Part shown: one piece after another, positions 11,497 to 21,818 of the stretch
Position numbering within the stretch: the first letter of the stretch is position 1
Layout: each line of letters starts with the position of its first letter
Origin: Smallanthus sonchifolius
Taxonomy: Eukaryota; Streptophyta; Magnoliopsida; Asterales; Asteraceae
Assembly: GCA_023525975.1 (NCBI GenBank)
Contig: CM042020.1
Span: 15,430,001 to 15,494,000 of the forward strand
DNA: 64,000 nucleotides
Direction: 5' to 3'
Program-made: the position numbers and the translations under genes
The notes under the pieces: generated by a model
Told to the model about the DNA's origin: nothing
The model's database searches: none
The model's input: only the letters and a program-made list of their open reading frames with translations

Positions 11497-12327
11497 CAAA
11501 CCAAACCAAACCAAACGTACCCAGTATAATCCCACACATAGCTAACGCTATTAGTAGGGTCTGGGGAGGGTGTGATGAGGGCAAACCTTACCCCTATCCC
11601 AAGGGATAGAGAGGCTGCTCCCGTTTAGACCCCCGGCTCCATTGGAAAGAAAAAGATAAAAATATAAATAAAATTAATGAGTAATAAAGTAAAATAAATC
11701 TAACAGTAATCTAACAATTAGCAGTGTATGACTAGAGTATATTAGTCACAAGAAACACAACACACCTACAAGAAACAAGACATACGCAAAATCTTTGCTA
11801 AACAACTCTACTCTCCCACACAACGGGTCACTCATCCTAAAACCCTAATACGACGTCTCCATGAAATCCTATCATTGATCATGTCCTCTGAGAGGTGTAA
11901 ATCTAGCAAATCAAGCCTAATCCTCTCATCCCACGTTAATTTCGGTCTCCCCCTGCTCCTTTTCCCCTCTACAACGAGAGTTTCCACCGTTCTCACTGGA
12001 TCTGTGCTCTGTCTCCTCTTGACATGTCCAAACCATCTCAATCTTCCTTCTCTTATCTTATCTGAGATACATGTGACTCCCAATCTCTTCCGAACAACTT
12101 CATTTCTTATTCGGTCCTTTCTTGTGTGTCCACACATCCACCTCAACATCCTCATCTCAGCTACATCCATTTTTCGAGCTTGTGTCTTCTTGATGGCCCA
12201 ACAATCGGTTCCATATAGCATCGCTGGGCGAACTCCTACCCTATAAAATTTACCCTTTAACCCTATTGGGAACCTCTTGTCGCACAAAACACCTGAGGCC
12301 GCTCTCCATTTGCACCAACCAGCCTAC
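11497..12327 (-). mobile_element. 5'-truncated RTE-clade LINE inside the 5' LTR
   Basis: An insert absent from the partner LTR, where ACATAC is single. Here ACATAC flanks it on both sides (11491-11496 and 12328-12333). Its 3' end on the minus strand is a (GTTTG)-type simple repeat (11497-11516), as expected for RTE elements, which end in short repeats rather than poly-A. The adjacent segment reads CACCCTCCCCAGACCC, the same 3' UTR seen in the other RTE copy at 17556. It contains the reverse transcriptase tail described separately. Confidence 0.92.
11832..12287 (-). pseudogene. RTE LINE reverse transcriptase, C-terminal fragment
   Basis: 151 codons are open on the minus strand. The translation has the hallmark tail of plant RTE-type LINE polyproteins: MLYGTDCWAIKK, EMRMLRWMCGHTRKDRIRN, LRWFGHVKRR and SRGRPKLTW. 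The endonuclease and the catalytic RT palm are missing because the copy was truncated at its 5' end on insertion. The open frame is therefore a leftover rather than a functional protein, although it shows no stop. Confidence 0.9.
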
Positions 12328-13554
12328 ACATACAAATGCAAAATATGTTCCAATAAAGTTTCCTTTTTAGGAAAGTGGTCCAAATGACCTCCTACACATG
12401 TGTAACTTTAACAGATGTTATAGAACCATATTAGCATGCTTTTATCCATTAAAACACCATAACTCAAAATATCACAAATTAAAGTTTTCTTTTATAGAAA
12501 GACGAGCCTAACATAGTGTAAAACAACACTTCAACCAAAAAAATTCATACTTCCTACACAAGCTACCAACACAAGTATTATTCAAGCTTTCAAACATATC
12601 ATATGCTCATTTCTACAACATTTCAATAAATAAAGTTTCTATAAATAGCAACGAGCAATATAAGTCACAAATAAGCATTTCAAACCACAAAAAGTGTCAA
12701 TATGTGTCAACAACCTTTTATTATGAAAACACTTCGTTAAAAACATGGATTATAACATTTATAACAATGAAAATCGTTTGGATGAGGCTGGTACCATACC
12801 ATGGCCGAAAATGACAAAGTGAGTGGATAAACACTTACAAATTTCAAGTATGATGATGAAATGGACGTGAAACTAGTTTGAATCACCTTAGAACACCTTG
12901 GAATGGACTTAGGAAGCTTGAAATGGATGAACAAAGTTTGAGAGGGTGGTGTCTTGGAGGTGGTAGTGGTGGCCGTAAGTTAGAGAGAGGGGAGAGGGTT
13001 TTGCAAATTAGGTTTAGGGTAAATGGTGGAGTGTGGTGTTTAAGGGAGTTTTATTTAAATGGGTCTTGGGTTTTTCTACTCTTTTAAGGCTTTTTAATAC
13101 AAGATGGGCTCCTAATTGGATTAATTATTTAAAAAGTTGAATTATTTAAGCCCAAAGCATAAAACCATTATTTTTATAAAATCCAATTTAGAGTTGTTGG
13201 CACATGTCGCATATCCGCTTAAAAAGCATTAAAATAAAACTTGCTCTAAAAATTTCGAAAAAATTATTATAAGCATGAAATATTAAATCACAGTATTACA
13301 TATAATTTTTTCACACCAAATATATGCCTAAATATTATTTCTATAATTTATCAACGTATGTGTGATAGGACGCGTGTGTGACCCGGTAATCCTCCTGATT
13401 ACCGATGCATGTATTGAAATGAAACGAATGGACTTGCTATATGAAATATGTACTTAATTACTCTATAATTAAGTATGATGCAAGTGTAAACATGTGAATT
13501 CAGATAATAGTTGGGTATGGATATTAACCTGAATTTGTCGGGTGTCACAGTACA

Positions 13555-14425
13555 CTTTCCCGTAGGAAAACTATTCACTTTCAGTTCATACAACTTTCTT
13601 TAACTTGATCATAACTTTAACATGTATTATGCCTTTGTTTATGCGTATGAAAATATAGTAAACGCTTACCATAAATACCTTTGCTTTTACTAAAATATAG
13701 CTTAACACATATATCATGCCTTTATTTATGTATATGAAAATATAGTAAACGCTTGCCAATAATACAGGTATACTTTGCTCAAAACGTACATTTTCCTCTT
13801 TTAAACTTTACACTAGAACATAGCTTTTCACTTTGTTTATAAATATAAAATATATAATAAACACATTACACTAAGTATGCACACCACCCTTAAAGCAGGC
13901 AAAAAGGGGATTAAAACTCACCTGGTATCGTAGCGGGAATTTCCTACTGGAATCTCACATAAATCATACCAATTCAACACATATCAGACTTAACCCGACA
14001 CCGAACGGTTTCACTATTTTTTACCAGGCGAACTTATTATGGACACAACGAACTTACCAAGCGAACTTAATAGTTTCGCTAAGTTATCCCTAGCGAACTT
14101 ACCAAGTGACCTTGTTAGTTTCGCTAGAAAACACTTCAGCGAACTAATTAAGCGAACTTGACAAGTTCGCTAATTCCTTGCCCGACGAACTTAACAATTT
14201 TGCCTGCGGGCTCTTCTTCCCCACTAAAACCCTAGTTTTGCATGAACATGGTGGCTGAGATTCAAATCCATCAAGACTCGAACTTTTTATGCCCAAAAAT
14301 TGTGTTTTATACTTGTGATGATAGATCTAGGGTTTACTTCAAGTTTTAAACGTAAAAATCTAACCTTTTAATTCGAAAATCATAAAACCCATAAATTTCT
14401 GAAAAAACTCAGATCTGGGAGAGAT
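13555..14425 (-). mobile_element. Older LTR, middle piece
   Basis: Continues the LTR interrupted at 206. It is AT-rich with a repeated phrase (TATGAAAATATAGTAAACGCTT near 13646 and 13733, 22 bases of which vary little) and carries the conserved LTR block AACTCACCTGG (about 13904-13926), a splice-donor-like motif on the minus strand. It stops at GAGAT, the target duplication of the solo LTR that follows. No gene is seen. Confidence 0.65.
14025..14215. repeat. Array of GCGAACTT phrases and their inverse
   Basis: About ten degenerate copies of (A/C)GCGAACTTA and its inverse (AAGTTCGC, AGTTTCGCT) follow one another at irregular 10-25 bp spacing. Neighbouring copies in opposite orientation can pair as hairpins. 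The end of the array reads TTTGCCTGCGGGCTC, close to TTTGCCTGCAGACTC at the end of the similar array in the solo LTR at 4206-4829. Confidence 0.8.
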
Positions 14426-15675
14426 TGTCACACCCCGACCGATGGCGGAATCATCGGGGCGGGACATGTAAGACTGTTCATAGCACATGGTTGACTAAAT
14501 TGAAATATATTAAAGTCAAATTTGCATTACAATAAATCCAAGTACAAGATCAAATTCAAACAAGAAACATAAACAATTCATAAAATCTTGATTTATTTTG
14601 CTAAGTCCAAATCCTATGTTGAACACGTCTTGAATCAATCTCACATATTGGGGCCTGAAACATGAATAAAATAAAGTCAACTAAAAAGTTGGTGAGTATA
14701 ACACAGTTGTATATAGATAGCATATAGTTGAAAACAAATCCTTTACATGACATGATAAATAAGGCGTTCATGGGGAGTAACTATTGTGTAACCAAATGTA
14801 CAATCAAACCTTGTAACTAGCATGCAAAACAAATGTGTTGTCGGTTTCAATCACCGCGTACCATGGGTGGGTTTGTCAGACTCAATAGATCCATCATTGA
14901 AAACCGTCGGCTTGTATAGTTAATGATTGCACATAAGAGCATACAAAGGTTAAACACACCTAGCACTCGGGCACAAAGCTCAAATTTTTGCACACATGTA
15001 TGTAAATAGGATTTTTGCACTTGTGTTGTTTGTGTAAATGTAATTGTGTAATGTGTAATGAGTATAGTGTTCATGTTCCACCCCAAAAGTGTAAAAGAGT
15101 AAAAAGGGGTTGTGAATACTCACATGGTATGGAAGTGAAGCTAACAAGGAATATAGATAGCAAAAAAGATCCTTGAAAAGCACACTTTAACCTAAATAGT
15201 AATATGCATTGAATCACATAGATGTATAAAGTTTAAAAATGAAAGTTGGATTTGTATATAAAACCATTGGTTTGTATTTAAAAAGGATTGAATAAAATAT
15301 ATAAGGTTTGAGGTAAAATATGTTTGAAACAATTTAATTAGGTTTGAATTAAATAAATAAGTGTATAACTATAGTTTATGAAATAATGTCAATATTAATT
15401 GTAATTAAGTATAAATAAATAAAACGATTTTGATTTAAAATGTAAAGTAAATAAGTCATCATTATTTATAAATTTTGTAACTTAATTATTTAAAATATCA
15501 TTTAAGTGTAAGATGATAAATATAAATTTAATTTTTATAAACTTTTCAATAAATTACATTTATGCCAAGATTAAACTTTTAATCTATTTTTAAATACAGA
15601 AAACATATTTTTTATAAAATCTGAAACATTTACTGATTAAAATATAAAAATTATAATTCTGTTAAAAATTCTGAG

Positions 15676-15965
15676 TCTGGCACGACCGTGCCTCGGAAGG
15701 GCACGATCGTGCTCAAGCCACGGGCGCGACCGCGCTAGTCGGGGCGCGACCGGGTTGATCAATCAGGAGCACAATCTAGACAAGTCATCAGGCACGACCG
15801 TGCCTTAGCCCGGCACGGTCGTGTCTATGATTTTTAGACACAACAGAGACTAGCCCAAAGGGCATGACAAGGTCTGGACGGATGACACGACCGCGCTTCT
15901 AGTCGACACGACCGCGCTAAACGAGGCACGGCCGCGCTAGATGATTAGCGCGACCGTGTCTAATC
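15676..15965. repeat. First array of GCACGACCGTGC-type palindromes
   Basis: About ten near-palindromic phrases built on G(C/A)(A/G)CGACCG(T/C)GC, for example GGCACGACCGTGCC, GGCACGGTCGTG and GACACGACCGCGC, lie in an otherwise AT-rich LTR. They are separated by 5-40 bases of unrelated sequence. The contrast in base composition with the flanks is abrupt. Confidence 0.85.
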
Positions 15966-16562
15966 TAAATCAGACACGAATCGAGAATTTCTTGTATTTT
16001 AAACACTGGAATTGTTAGGGCTTTTGATTAATAGGTTATTACGTGTCTTTTCATATACCTTAATTGTATGGAAATCTAGTTTAAGCATGGGTTCGATTAA
16101 ATCATTTTTATTAAAATATGATTTCTGATTCTGATCGAATTCTATAATGGAAGCCCAAATTGAATGAGGGCTTTTGATAATGATACTGAAATGAATGAGA
16201 AGACGATTATATTTACCCTGAAACGAAACGAATTTATAGAGAACGGTTGGAAGGAAGCTCCGGCGACGACGGCTCGAGTTCCGACGATCTTTACTGCAAC
16301 TCCGGTCAATCCAGACAGTCCGGAAGCTTCAGAGATGGTTTGATATCGCGATCCTGCTACTGAGTTGGGAGAATTTGGGTCGAAAAGCTTTGAGAGAGTT
16401 TCTTTCTTGAAATTTGCTTGAGAGAGTTTTCTTGCAAATGAATACTGAGGCGTTTGGGATTTGAAAAGTGGTAATACAATTGTTAAGGGGAAAAGAAACG
16501 TATAACGGTTTCGGATTCGAACGATCGGGTGATTAATCTGCATTTACGTTTTTCTGTTACGC

Positions 16563-16692
16563 AGGCGCGACCGTGCCAAGGAGAGGCGCGACCGTGCCTA
16601 GGCACCGGGCGCGATCGTTCCAGAGCAGGTCGCGCGACCGTGCCAAAGCACTTGGCGCGACCGTGCTATAACGAAGCACGACCGTGCTCACT
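16563..16692. repeat. Second array of GCGCGACCGTGCC-type palindromes
   Basis: Six copies in about 130 bp (GGCGCGACCGTGCC twice, then variants ending GATCGTTCC, GACCGTGCC, GACCGTGCT and GCACGACCGTGCT). Same vocabulary as the array at 15676, about 600 bp away in the same LTR. Confidence 0.85.
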
Positions 16693-16937
16693 AGGGTTTC
16701 TTGATGTTTTTTTTCAATTTTAGTCCTTGACTTTTCAGGTTTGATAAGTTTGTACCAAATAGTTTCTTGTATAGCGTTTATGTGCATATAATCGAGTAAA
16801 ACTTGCGAACTTGTATAGAATCATTGCATTTTATTTACCGCGGGAAAAATATTGAGACATTGCACGAGTATAGAACTTGAAATTTCATTACATTGAATTG
16901 AAATATGAATACTAAAAATCAGAAATGTTACAGAGAT

Positions 16938-17212
16938 CGTTACCTGAAACCGCTTCCCGTTTATTGCTAAACGCTCTAGACACTTGCACATACAATCCTT
17001 GAAGCTCGGAAATGAAAACCAGGACTTTATCTCTCTCTCTCTCTCTAGAAAAACGAAAATGGTGGAAATGATGGAAGTGGGTCTGATCTTGGGGGCTTTT
17101 AAGGGCCCAATTCCCTCCCTTTATCCGCCTAAGCCCAAGGCCCGTTCCCTTCTCTTTGGTTTATTCTACTCCACGTGGACCATTTCGGGTTCTAAAAACT
17201 CGGGATGTTACA
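16938..17212 (-). mobile_element. Older LTR, right end
   Basis: The host LTR resumes after the solo LTR duplication and ends in TCGGGATGTTACA at 17212, the mirror of the TGT(C/A)ACA-type LTR starts. It includes a short CT microsatellite (17031-17046). What follows at 17213 is neither a primer site nor a polypurine tract, so 17212 is an outer edge of the old element or of a solo LTR. Confidence 0.6.
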
Positions 17213-17500
17213 TTACCTAAGTCAGACGAGCATACATATAAAGGGTGCCTAGGAAGCTAGTGAGGACTACACTTAGCACAAATGCGTTACGATGAATGAA
17301 AATCAATTTACTGTTAGGAGTACGCATGAGTATGCGAGACTGAGTACACGAGTGTACTTCCAGGAAATGTCATAGGGTAGGTATGCATGAAGGGTATCTC
17401 TCCAAGAATGGATACGAGCCAAGTTAAGCTCACATGTGTTTTACCGTGTAACGAGAAGATAGTTATACCAACAACGACCGATGGAGAGGAACCGCGATCT
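17213..17500. other. No gene; unassigned repeat-like sequence
   Basis: Non-coding sequence between the old LTR end and the RTE tail. I see no open frame, no terminal repeat and no RNA gene. It may be the body of the truncated RTE or an unrelated fragment. Confidence 0.4.
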
Positions 17501-17509
17501 TAGTCATGG

Positions 17510-17846
17510 CGTGCATGGAAGCAACCTCTTTATCATTTGGGACAGAGGTATGGTTACATCTCACCCTCCCCAGACCCTACCAATAGTGTTGCTACTGGTA
17601 GGATTTTATTGGGTATGGTTGTTATCAGTGGCGAAGTTTGAAGAAAGATGCAGGGGGGCCGCGGCGGGGGGGGTGGGGGGATGGTGGAACTTAATACCTA
17701 TAAAATTTCCAAGGGGGACCGGAACTTAATACTTATAAAATTTTCGGCCGAATACGTATAAATTAACACTTCTGAGCAAAAAATCAGGAGGGGGGCGGGG
17801 CCCCCGGGTCCAAATGAAGCTTCACCCCTGGTTGTTATTGTTGCTG
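17510..17846 (+). mobile_element. RTE-clade LINE 3' end, split by a hAT MITE
   Basis: The plus strand reads GGAAGCAACCTCTTTATC, then CATCTCACCCTCCCCAGACCC, then ATTGGGTATGGTTGTT. This is the 3' UTR of the same LINE family as 11497-12327 (there in minus orientation). Its GTT-rich tail is interrupted at 17626-17830 by a small hAT element and resumes to about 17846. Confidence 0.75.
17626..17830. mobile_element. 205-bp hAT-type MITE
   Basis: Termini CAGTGGCGAAGTTTGA and, inverted, CAGGGGTGAAGCTTCA. A perfect 8-bp target duplication GTTGTTAT flanks it (17618-17625 and 17831-17838), the hallmark of hAT elements. The interior has long G and C runs. It has no coding capacity. Confidence 0.9.
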
Positions 17847-18400
17847 TATAAAGTTTAAAATAATAATAATAATTTAATATAATATAAATAACACAAATAA
17901 TAACAATAGTAATAGTAATAATAATAATAATAGTTATGTATATGCATTTATGTATGTGTGATGAATATAAAGTTAATTATAATAATAATAAGTATGTGTA
18001 TGTTAGTGTTACCGTCTTCATGTATGTGTTTGTTTGTGTACGCATGTGTATATGTGTATGTGTGTATATGCATATGTGTATGTGTCTGTGTATATTTATA
18101 TGTATGTGTATATGTGTGTATGCGTATGTGTATGTGTGTGTGTGTATGTATATCTTTATGGGTATGTGTTATTGTGTGTATGTGTATGTATCGGTATATG
18201 TGTATGTATGTATGCATTTATATGTATGTGTATGTGTATGTGTATGTGTATGAGTATTTTTGTATGTGTGTCTTGGTGTATACACAAATGCATACTTATT
18301 TAGACTGATCAAGGATATTTGGAGTAATGGGTTATGATGGTACACACACGTGCGTATGAGTATAATATATATAAGTTGGTAAAATAAAAATATTTCATGT
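17847..18400. repeat. AT-rich spacer with a (TGTATG)n microsatellite
   Basis: From about 17990 to 18262 the plus strand is almost wholly TG, TA and TATG steps with few C. The long open frames that such a run creates on both strands are composition artefacts. No gene is seen in this interval. Confidence 0.85.
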
Positions 18401-18408
18401 ATAATGAA

Positions 18409-21400
18409 CAGGGGCGGCCCTGGGGTAGGCCGAGCCGGGCCGCCGGCCAGGGCCCGTTTTTTCGGGGGCCTAAAATTTTTACGGGGCCTGTATATATATA
18501 TGTTTTTTTATAAAATTTTAAATACCGGTTTTATATATTGAGTATTTTTTATGAAAACTTAAAATATATTGGGCCCTTTTTATAATGGTTGGACCCTTTT
18601 TATAATGATTGAGTCATTTTTATAATGGTTGGGCCCTTTTAATGTTTATATTGGTTGGACCCATTTAATCTTTAGAATGTTTGGGCCTATTTAAACTTAA
18701 AACCCGTTAACCCATTAACCCTTTAATAAAAAAAACGAATTCTGCAAATAGGGAAGGAATTTTCTTGTGCCTGTTTGCCTCCCTGGCGTCTCCACTCCAC
18801 GAACGATAGGCGACCCAAAAAAAAAAATTGCTGTAGTTGTTCAGCCTTGGTTGGTTTAAAGGTATTAATATCCATTCATTCAGTTAGAATTACTTACCAC
18901 ATGTTAGTTTGCCATGCCATGAGTTTTAAATTGTTTGACAAATTGATTTTAATTTATGATTGCCAATTTGCCTAAATCAAGTTATTTCCCTTATTTCATG
19001 ACTCATTGAACTATACATTGTTAATTAATTGACTTATTAATTTTTATTATTAGTTAGAATTGTAAATGTTAATTGTTGAATTTTGATTTGATTTTTAGAA
19101 ATCATGCCTCCTAAACAATCATCCGGTGCTCAAAAACGTAAAAGAAAAAAACTAGATGAAGCAATGACAAAGTCTCAAGCCGGTGCTCTATTGAAGTTTT
19201 TGCCTAAACCGCCTGTTAAAAAGAATGTTGAAGAGCATGTACAAGTAGAAGAGGCGGACGAGCAAGAACATGTTGAAGAACAAGATCATGTTGTTGAAGA
19301 ACAAGATCATGTGGAAGTAGAACTTGAAAAGTCGGAAGAGGAAGAACATAATCCTATTGATATATTTGATCCACGAAGGTGGGAAGGACTTAATTCTGAT
19401 GAGATTAAACTTTTAGTCGAGAAAGGTCCTAAAAGAGATAATAATATAGTTTATGGTCCGTATGATACAAATAGAAGACGATTTTCCGCAGCTTTTTATA
19501 CAAGAACTTTATCAAATATGGAGAAGGTTGATCGGCCATGGCTAGTATATTCGAAAGAAATAGACAAATTATTTTGCTTCTGTTGTAAAGTGTTTAGAAA
19601 AGGCGTTCCGAAAGGTAAATTGGATGGGGAAGGTTATGTAGATTGGCACCATGCACCTACTAGTATAAAAAACCACGAACTTTCCCCGGATCATCTCACA
19701 AATATCAATAAGTGGTTTGATATGCGTAAAATATTGAAGTTGAACGAAACAATTGATAAAGCCCAATACGAGCAATTCAAGAAAGAAAGAGATTACTGGA
19801 TGCAAGTCCTTTTGAGAATCACTGCAATAGTGAAGTTTCTTGGCAAACATAATTTAGCTTTTCGTGGATCAAAGGAAAAGTTGTATCAAAAAGGTAATGG
19901 TAATTTATTTGCTCTTTTTTTATTCCACTTCCAATAAATTGTTATAATTGATTCAACTTCTTATTTGTTAAGGTAATGGAAATTTCTTGGGTCTCGTTGA
20001 AATGGTGGAAGAGTTCGACCCAGTTATCAAAGAGCATGTTCGACGGATCACAAATGATGAGATTCAGGTGCATTATCTTGGACACAAGATCCAAAATGAG
20101 ATAATTTTTATGCTAGCTCAAGAAATTAAGAAAAAAATAATCAAGGACATAAAGGAAGCAAAGTACTACTCCATAATACTTTATTGTACTCCCGATTCAA
20201 GTCACCAAGAACAGATGACTATAATAGTGAGGTATTTAAAATTCTCATCTAATTTTGTTACTGTCGAGGAGTCTTTTTTAGGGTTTTTAAATGTTAATGA
20301 TACCACCGGAAAAGGACTATTTGAAATTACACTTGAGGAGTTAAAGTCTCTTGGTCTTGAACTAGATGATATGCGTGGTCAAGGATATGACAATGGAGCA
20401 AATATGAAAGGAAAACACCAAGGAGTGCAAACTAGATTTTTAAAGGAGAATCCTAGAGCATTTTACACTCCTTGTGGTTGCCATTCTCTTAATCTTATAT
20501 TATGTGATATGGCTAACAGTTGTGTTAAAGGAAAGAGTTTTTTTGGAAAGATCCAACGCATTTATACTATCTTTGCAAATTCGATTAATCGGTGGCAAAT
20601 TTTGAAAGATAATCTCAAATCTTGGAGTCTTAAGTCACTTTCTCAAACTCGTTGGGAAAGTCGTATCGAGAGTGTTAAGGCTATTAAAATGCAACTTGTT
20701 GAAGTACGAGAAGCTTTACTTGAAGTTGGGGAAAAAGATAATGATGCTGCAATTGCAAGTGAAGCAAATTCAATAGCAGAAAAAGAAATTGGTGAATTTG
20801 ACTTTTTGGTTTCAATTGTTATCTGGTATGAAGTATTAGACAAGGTGAATGAAGTGAGCAAAAAGTTACAATCAAATGATATGCATCTCGAGACTGCTAT
20901 TAAAGCAATAAACAAATTGATTGAATACTTCAAAGGATATAGAGAAACTGGTTTTTCAAAAGCAATTGATGAAGCTAAGGAGATTGCTATTGAAATGGAC
21001 ATTGATCCGAAATTTCCAGAAAAACGTTTGATTAAAAGGAAAAAAACATTTGGTGAGAGTTCAACTAGCCAAGAAGCTTCATTTACACCCGAAGAGAATT
21101 TCAGAGTAAATTATTTCTTATTTATTATTGATCAAGCTATTGCTTCTATTGAGACTAGATTTGATCAATTTAAAAACTATGAGAATTTATTTGGTTTTTT
21201 TGTTTCGACACAACTTGAAGGGAATTGAAGATAAAGATCTTAAGTTGTCTTGTCGTTTTCTTGAAAATGCACTCAAGTTTGAAGGAAGATCGGATATTGA
21301 TTGTGATGAACTTTATATGGAGTTGAAGTCATTTGACACCTTAGAAATCAGTGAATTTAACAACCCTATAGATGTTTTGAAGCATTTGAATGAGTTACAA

Positions 21401-21810
21401 GAAAATTTCCCAAATGCAAGGATTGCATATAGAATAATGTTGACTATTCCAGTCACGGTGGCATCAGCAGAAAGGAGTTTTTCGAAATTGAAGTTATTGA
21501 AATCATACTTACGATCTACAATGACCCAAGAAAGACTTAGTGGATTGGCGATGATAGCTATCGAGAACGAAATTTTAGAGAGTATAAATTGCGAAGAGAT
21601 GATCAAAGAGTTTGCTGTCAAGAATGCTAGGAGAGCTTCGCGAATCATCCGTTAGCTATTACGGTATGTAATATAACATACTATATTTTTTTCTATATTT
21701 ATTGCTATAACGTTAATCGTCGTTTAAAAATTTTTAGTTTATATATTTTGTTCGTATGGGCCTTTTTTTCGGCTTCGGCCAAGGCACTTAAATCCTCGGG
21801 ACCGGCCCTG
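18409..21810 (+). mobile_element. hAT transposon with a transposase gene
   Basis: 3402 bp. Left end CAGGGGCGGCCCTGGG, right end inverted CAGGGCCGGTCCCGAG. A perfect 8-bp target duplication ATAATGAA lies at 18401-18408 and 21811-21818. The interior encodes a zf-TTF/DUF4371/hAT-dimerisation transposase in plus orientation. The perfect duplication and the long open frames indicate a fairly recent insertion. The transposase nevertheless has a frameshift and an altered catalytic position, so this copy is probably not autonomous now. Confidence 0.93.
19104..21655 (+). pseudogene. hAT transposase (TTF zinc finger type), one intron, frameshifted
   Basis: Exon 1 is 19104-19893, intron 19894-19972 (79 bp, GT-AG, phase 1), exon 2 from 19973; together about 810 codons. 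Order: basic, low-complexity N-terminus; TTF-type zinc finger (SKEIDKLFCFCCKVF); DUF4371-like core; SQTRWESRIESVKAI; and the C-terminal dimerisation domain with TVASAERSFSKLKLLKSYLR. The second catalytic region is conserved (GYDNGANMKG, then PCGCHSLNL). At the first, family members have Asp before CTPD.SHQEQ, whereas this copy has Tyr (ILYCTPDSSHQEQM). A frameshift near 21190-21205, at a run of T, moves the last 150 codons to another frame. The start is chosen at the first ATG before the basic region. Confidence 0.9.
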
Positions 21811-21818
21811 ATAATGAA

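Larger units (their letters stand above)
207..13549 (-). mobile_element. Complete Ty3/gypsy chromovirus (Tekay/Del-like), defective
   Basis: A full-length LTR retrotransposon in minus orientation, bounded by a perfect 5-bp target duplication GTACA (202-206 and 13550-13554). Both LTRs begin TGTCACACCC and end GGGTGTCACA on the plus strand. Reading on the minus strand the order is 5' LTR, initiator-Met primer site, pre-gag ORF, gag, protease, reverse transcriptase, RNase H, integrase with C-terminal chromodomain, polypurine tract and 3' LTR. Order and chromodomain identify it as a chromovirus. The coding part has many stops and frameshifts and hosts two later insertions (4206-4829 and 11497-12327), so it cannot move on its own. 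The two LTRs differ visibly by substitutions and indels, so it is older than the element at 46796. Confidence 0.95.
9642..13549 (-). repeat. 5' LTR of the chromovirus, enlarged by a LINE insertion
   Basis: 3908 bp, TGTCACACCC to GGGTGTCACA. The excess over the partner LTR is explained by the RTE LINE at 11497-12327 with its duplicated target, and by the 279-bp block near 10209-10487 that the partner lost. That block contains the conserved splice-donor-like motif (10421-10446). The right end abuts the target duplication GTACA. Confidence 0.93.
14426..16932 (-). mobile_element. Solo Ty3-type LTR, TSD GAGAT
   Basis: 2507 bp from TGTCACACCCCGACCG to AGAAATGTTACA. The 5-bp duplication GAGAT is present at 14421-14425 and 16933-16937, and the older LTR resumes after it. 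The head (CGACCGATGGCGGAATCATCG) is almost shared with the LTR at 61903, so both belong to one lineage. It contains the conserved blocks at 14675-14706 and about 15101-15127, and two arrays of GC-rich palindromic phrases. No internal domain is present. Confidence 0.85.

Noticed and set aside
11875..12246. Plus-strand open frame of 123 codons
   Set aside because: Complement of the RTE reverse transcriptase tail, which has clear family motifs on the minus strand.
14426..17212. Single LTR running from 14426 to 17212
   Set aside because: The flanks do not match at 17212, whereas GAGAT follows TGTTACA at 16932. The right part is the older host LTR.
17936..18308. Long overlapping open frames on both strands
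   Set aside because: They arise from a (TGTATG)n-type microsatellite. The peptides are Tyr/Val/Cys/Met or His/Thr/Ile repeats with no domain.
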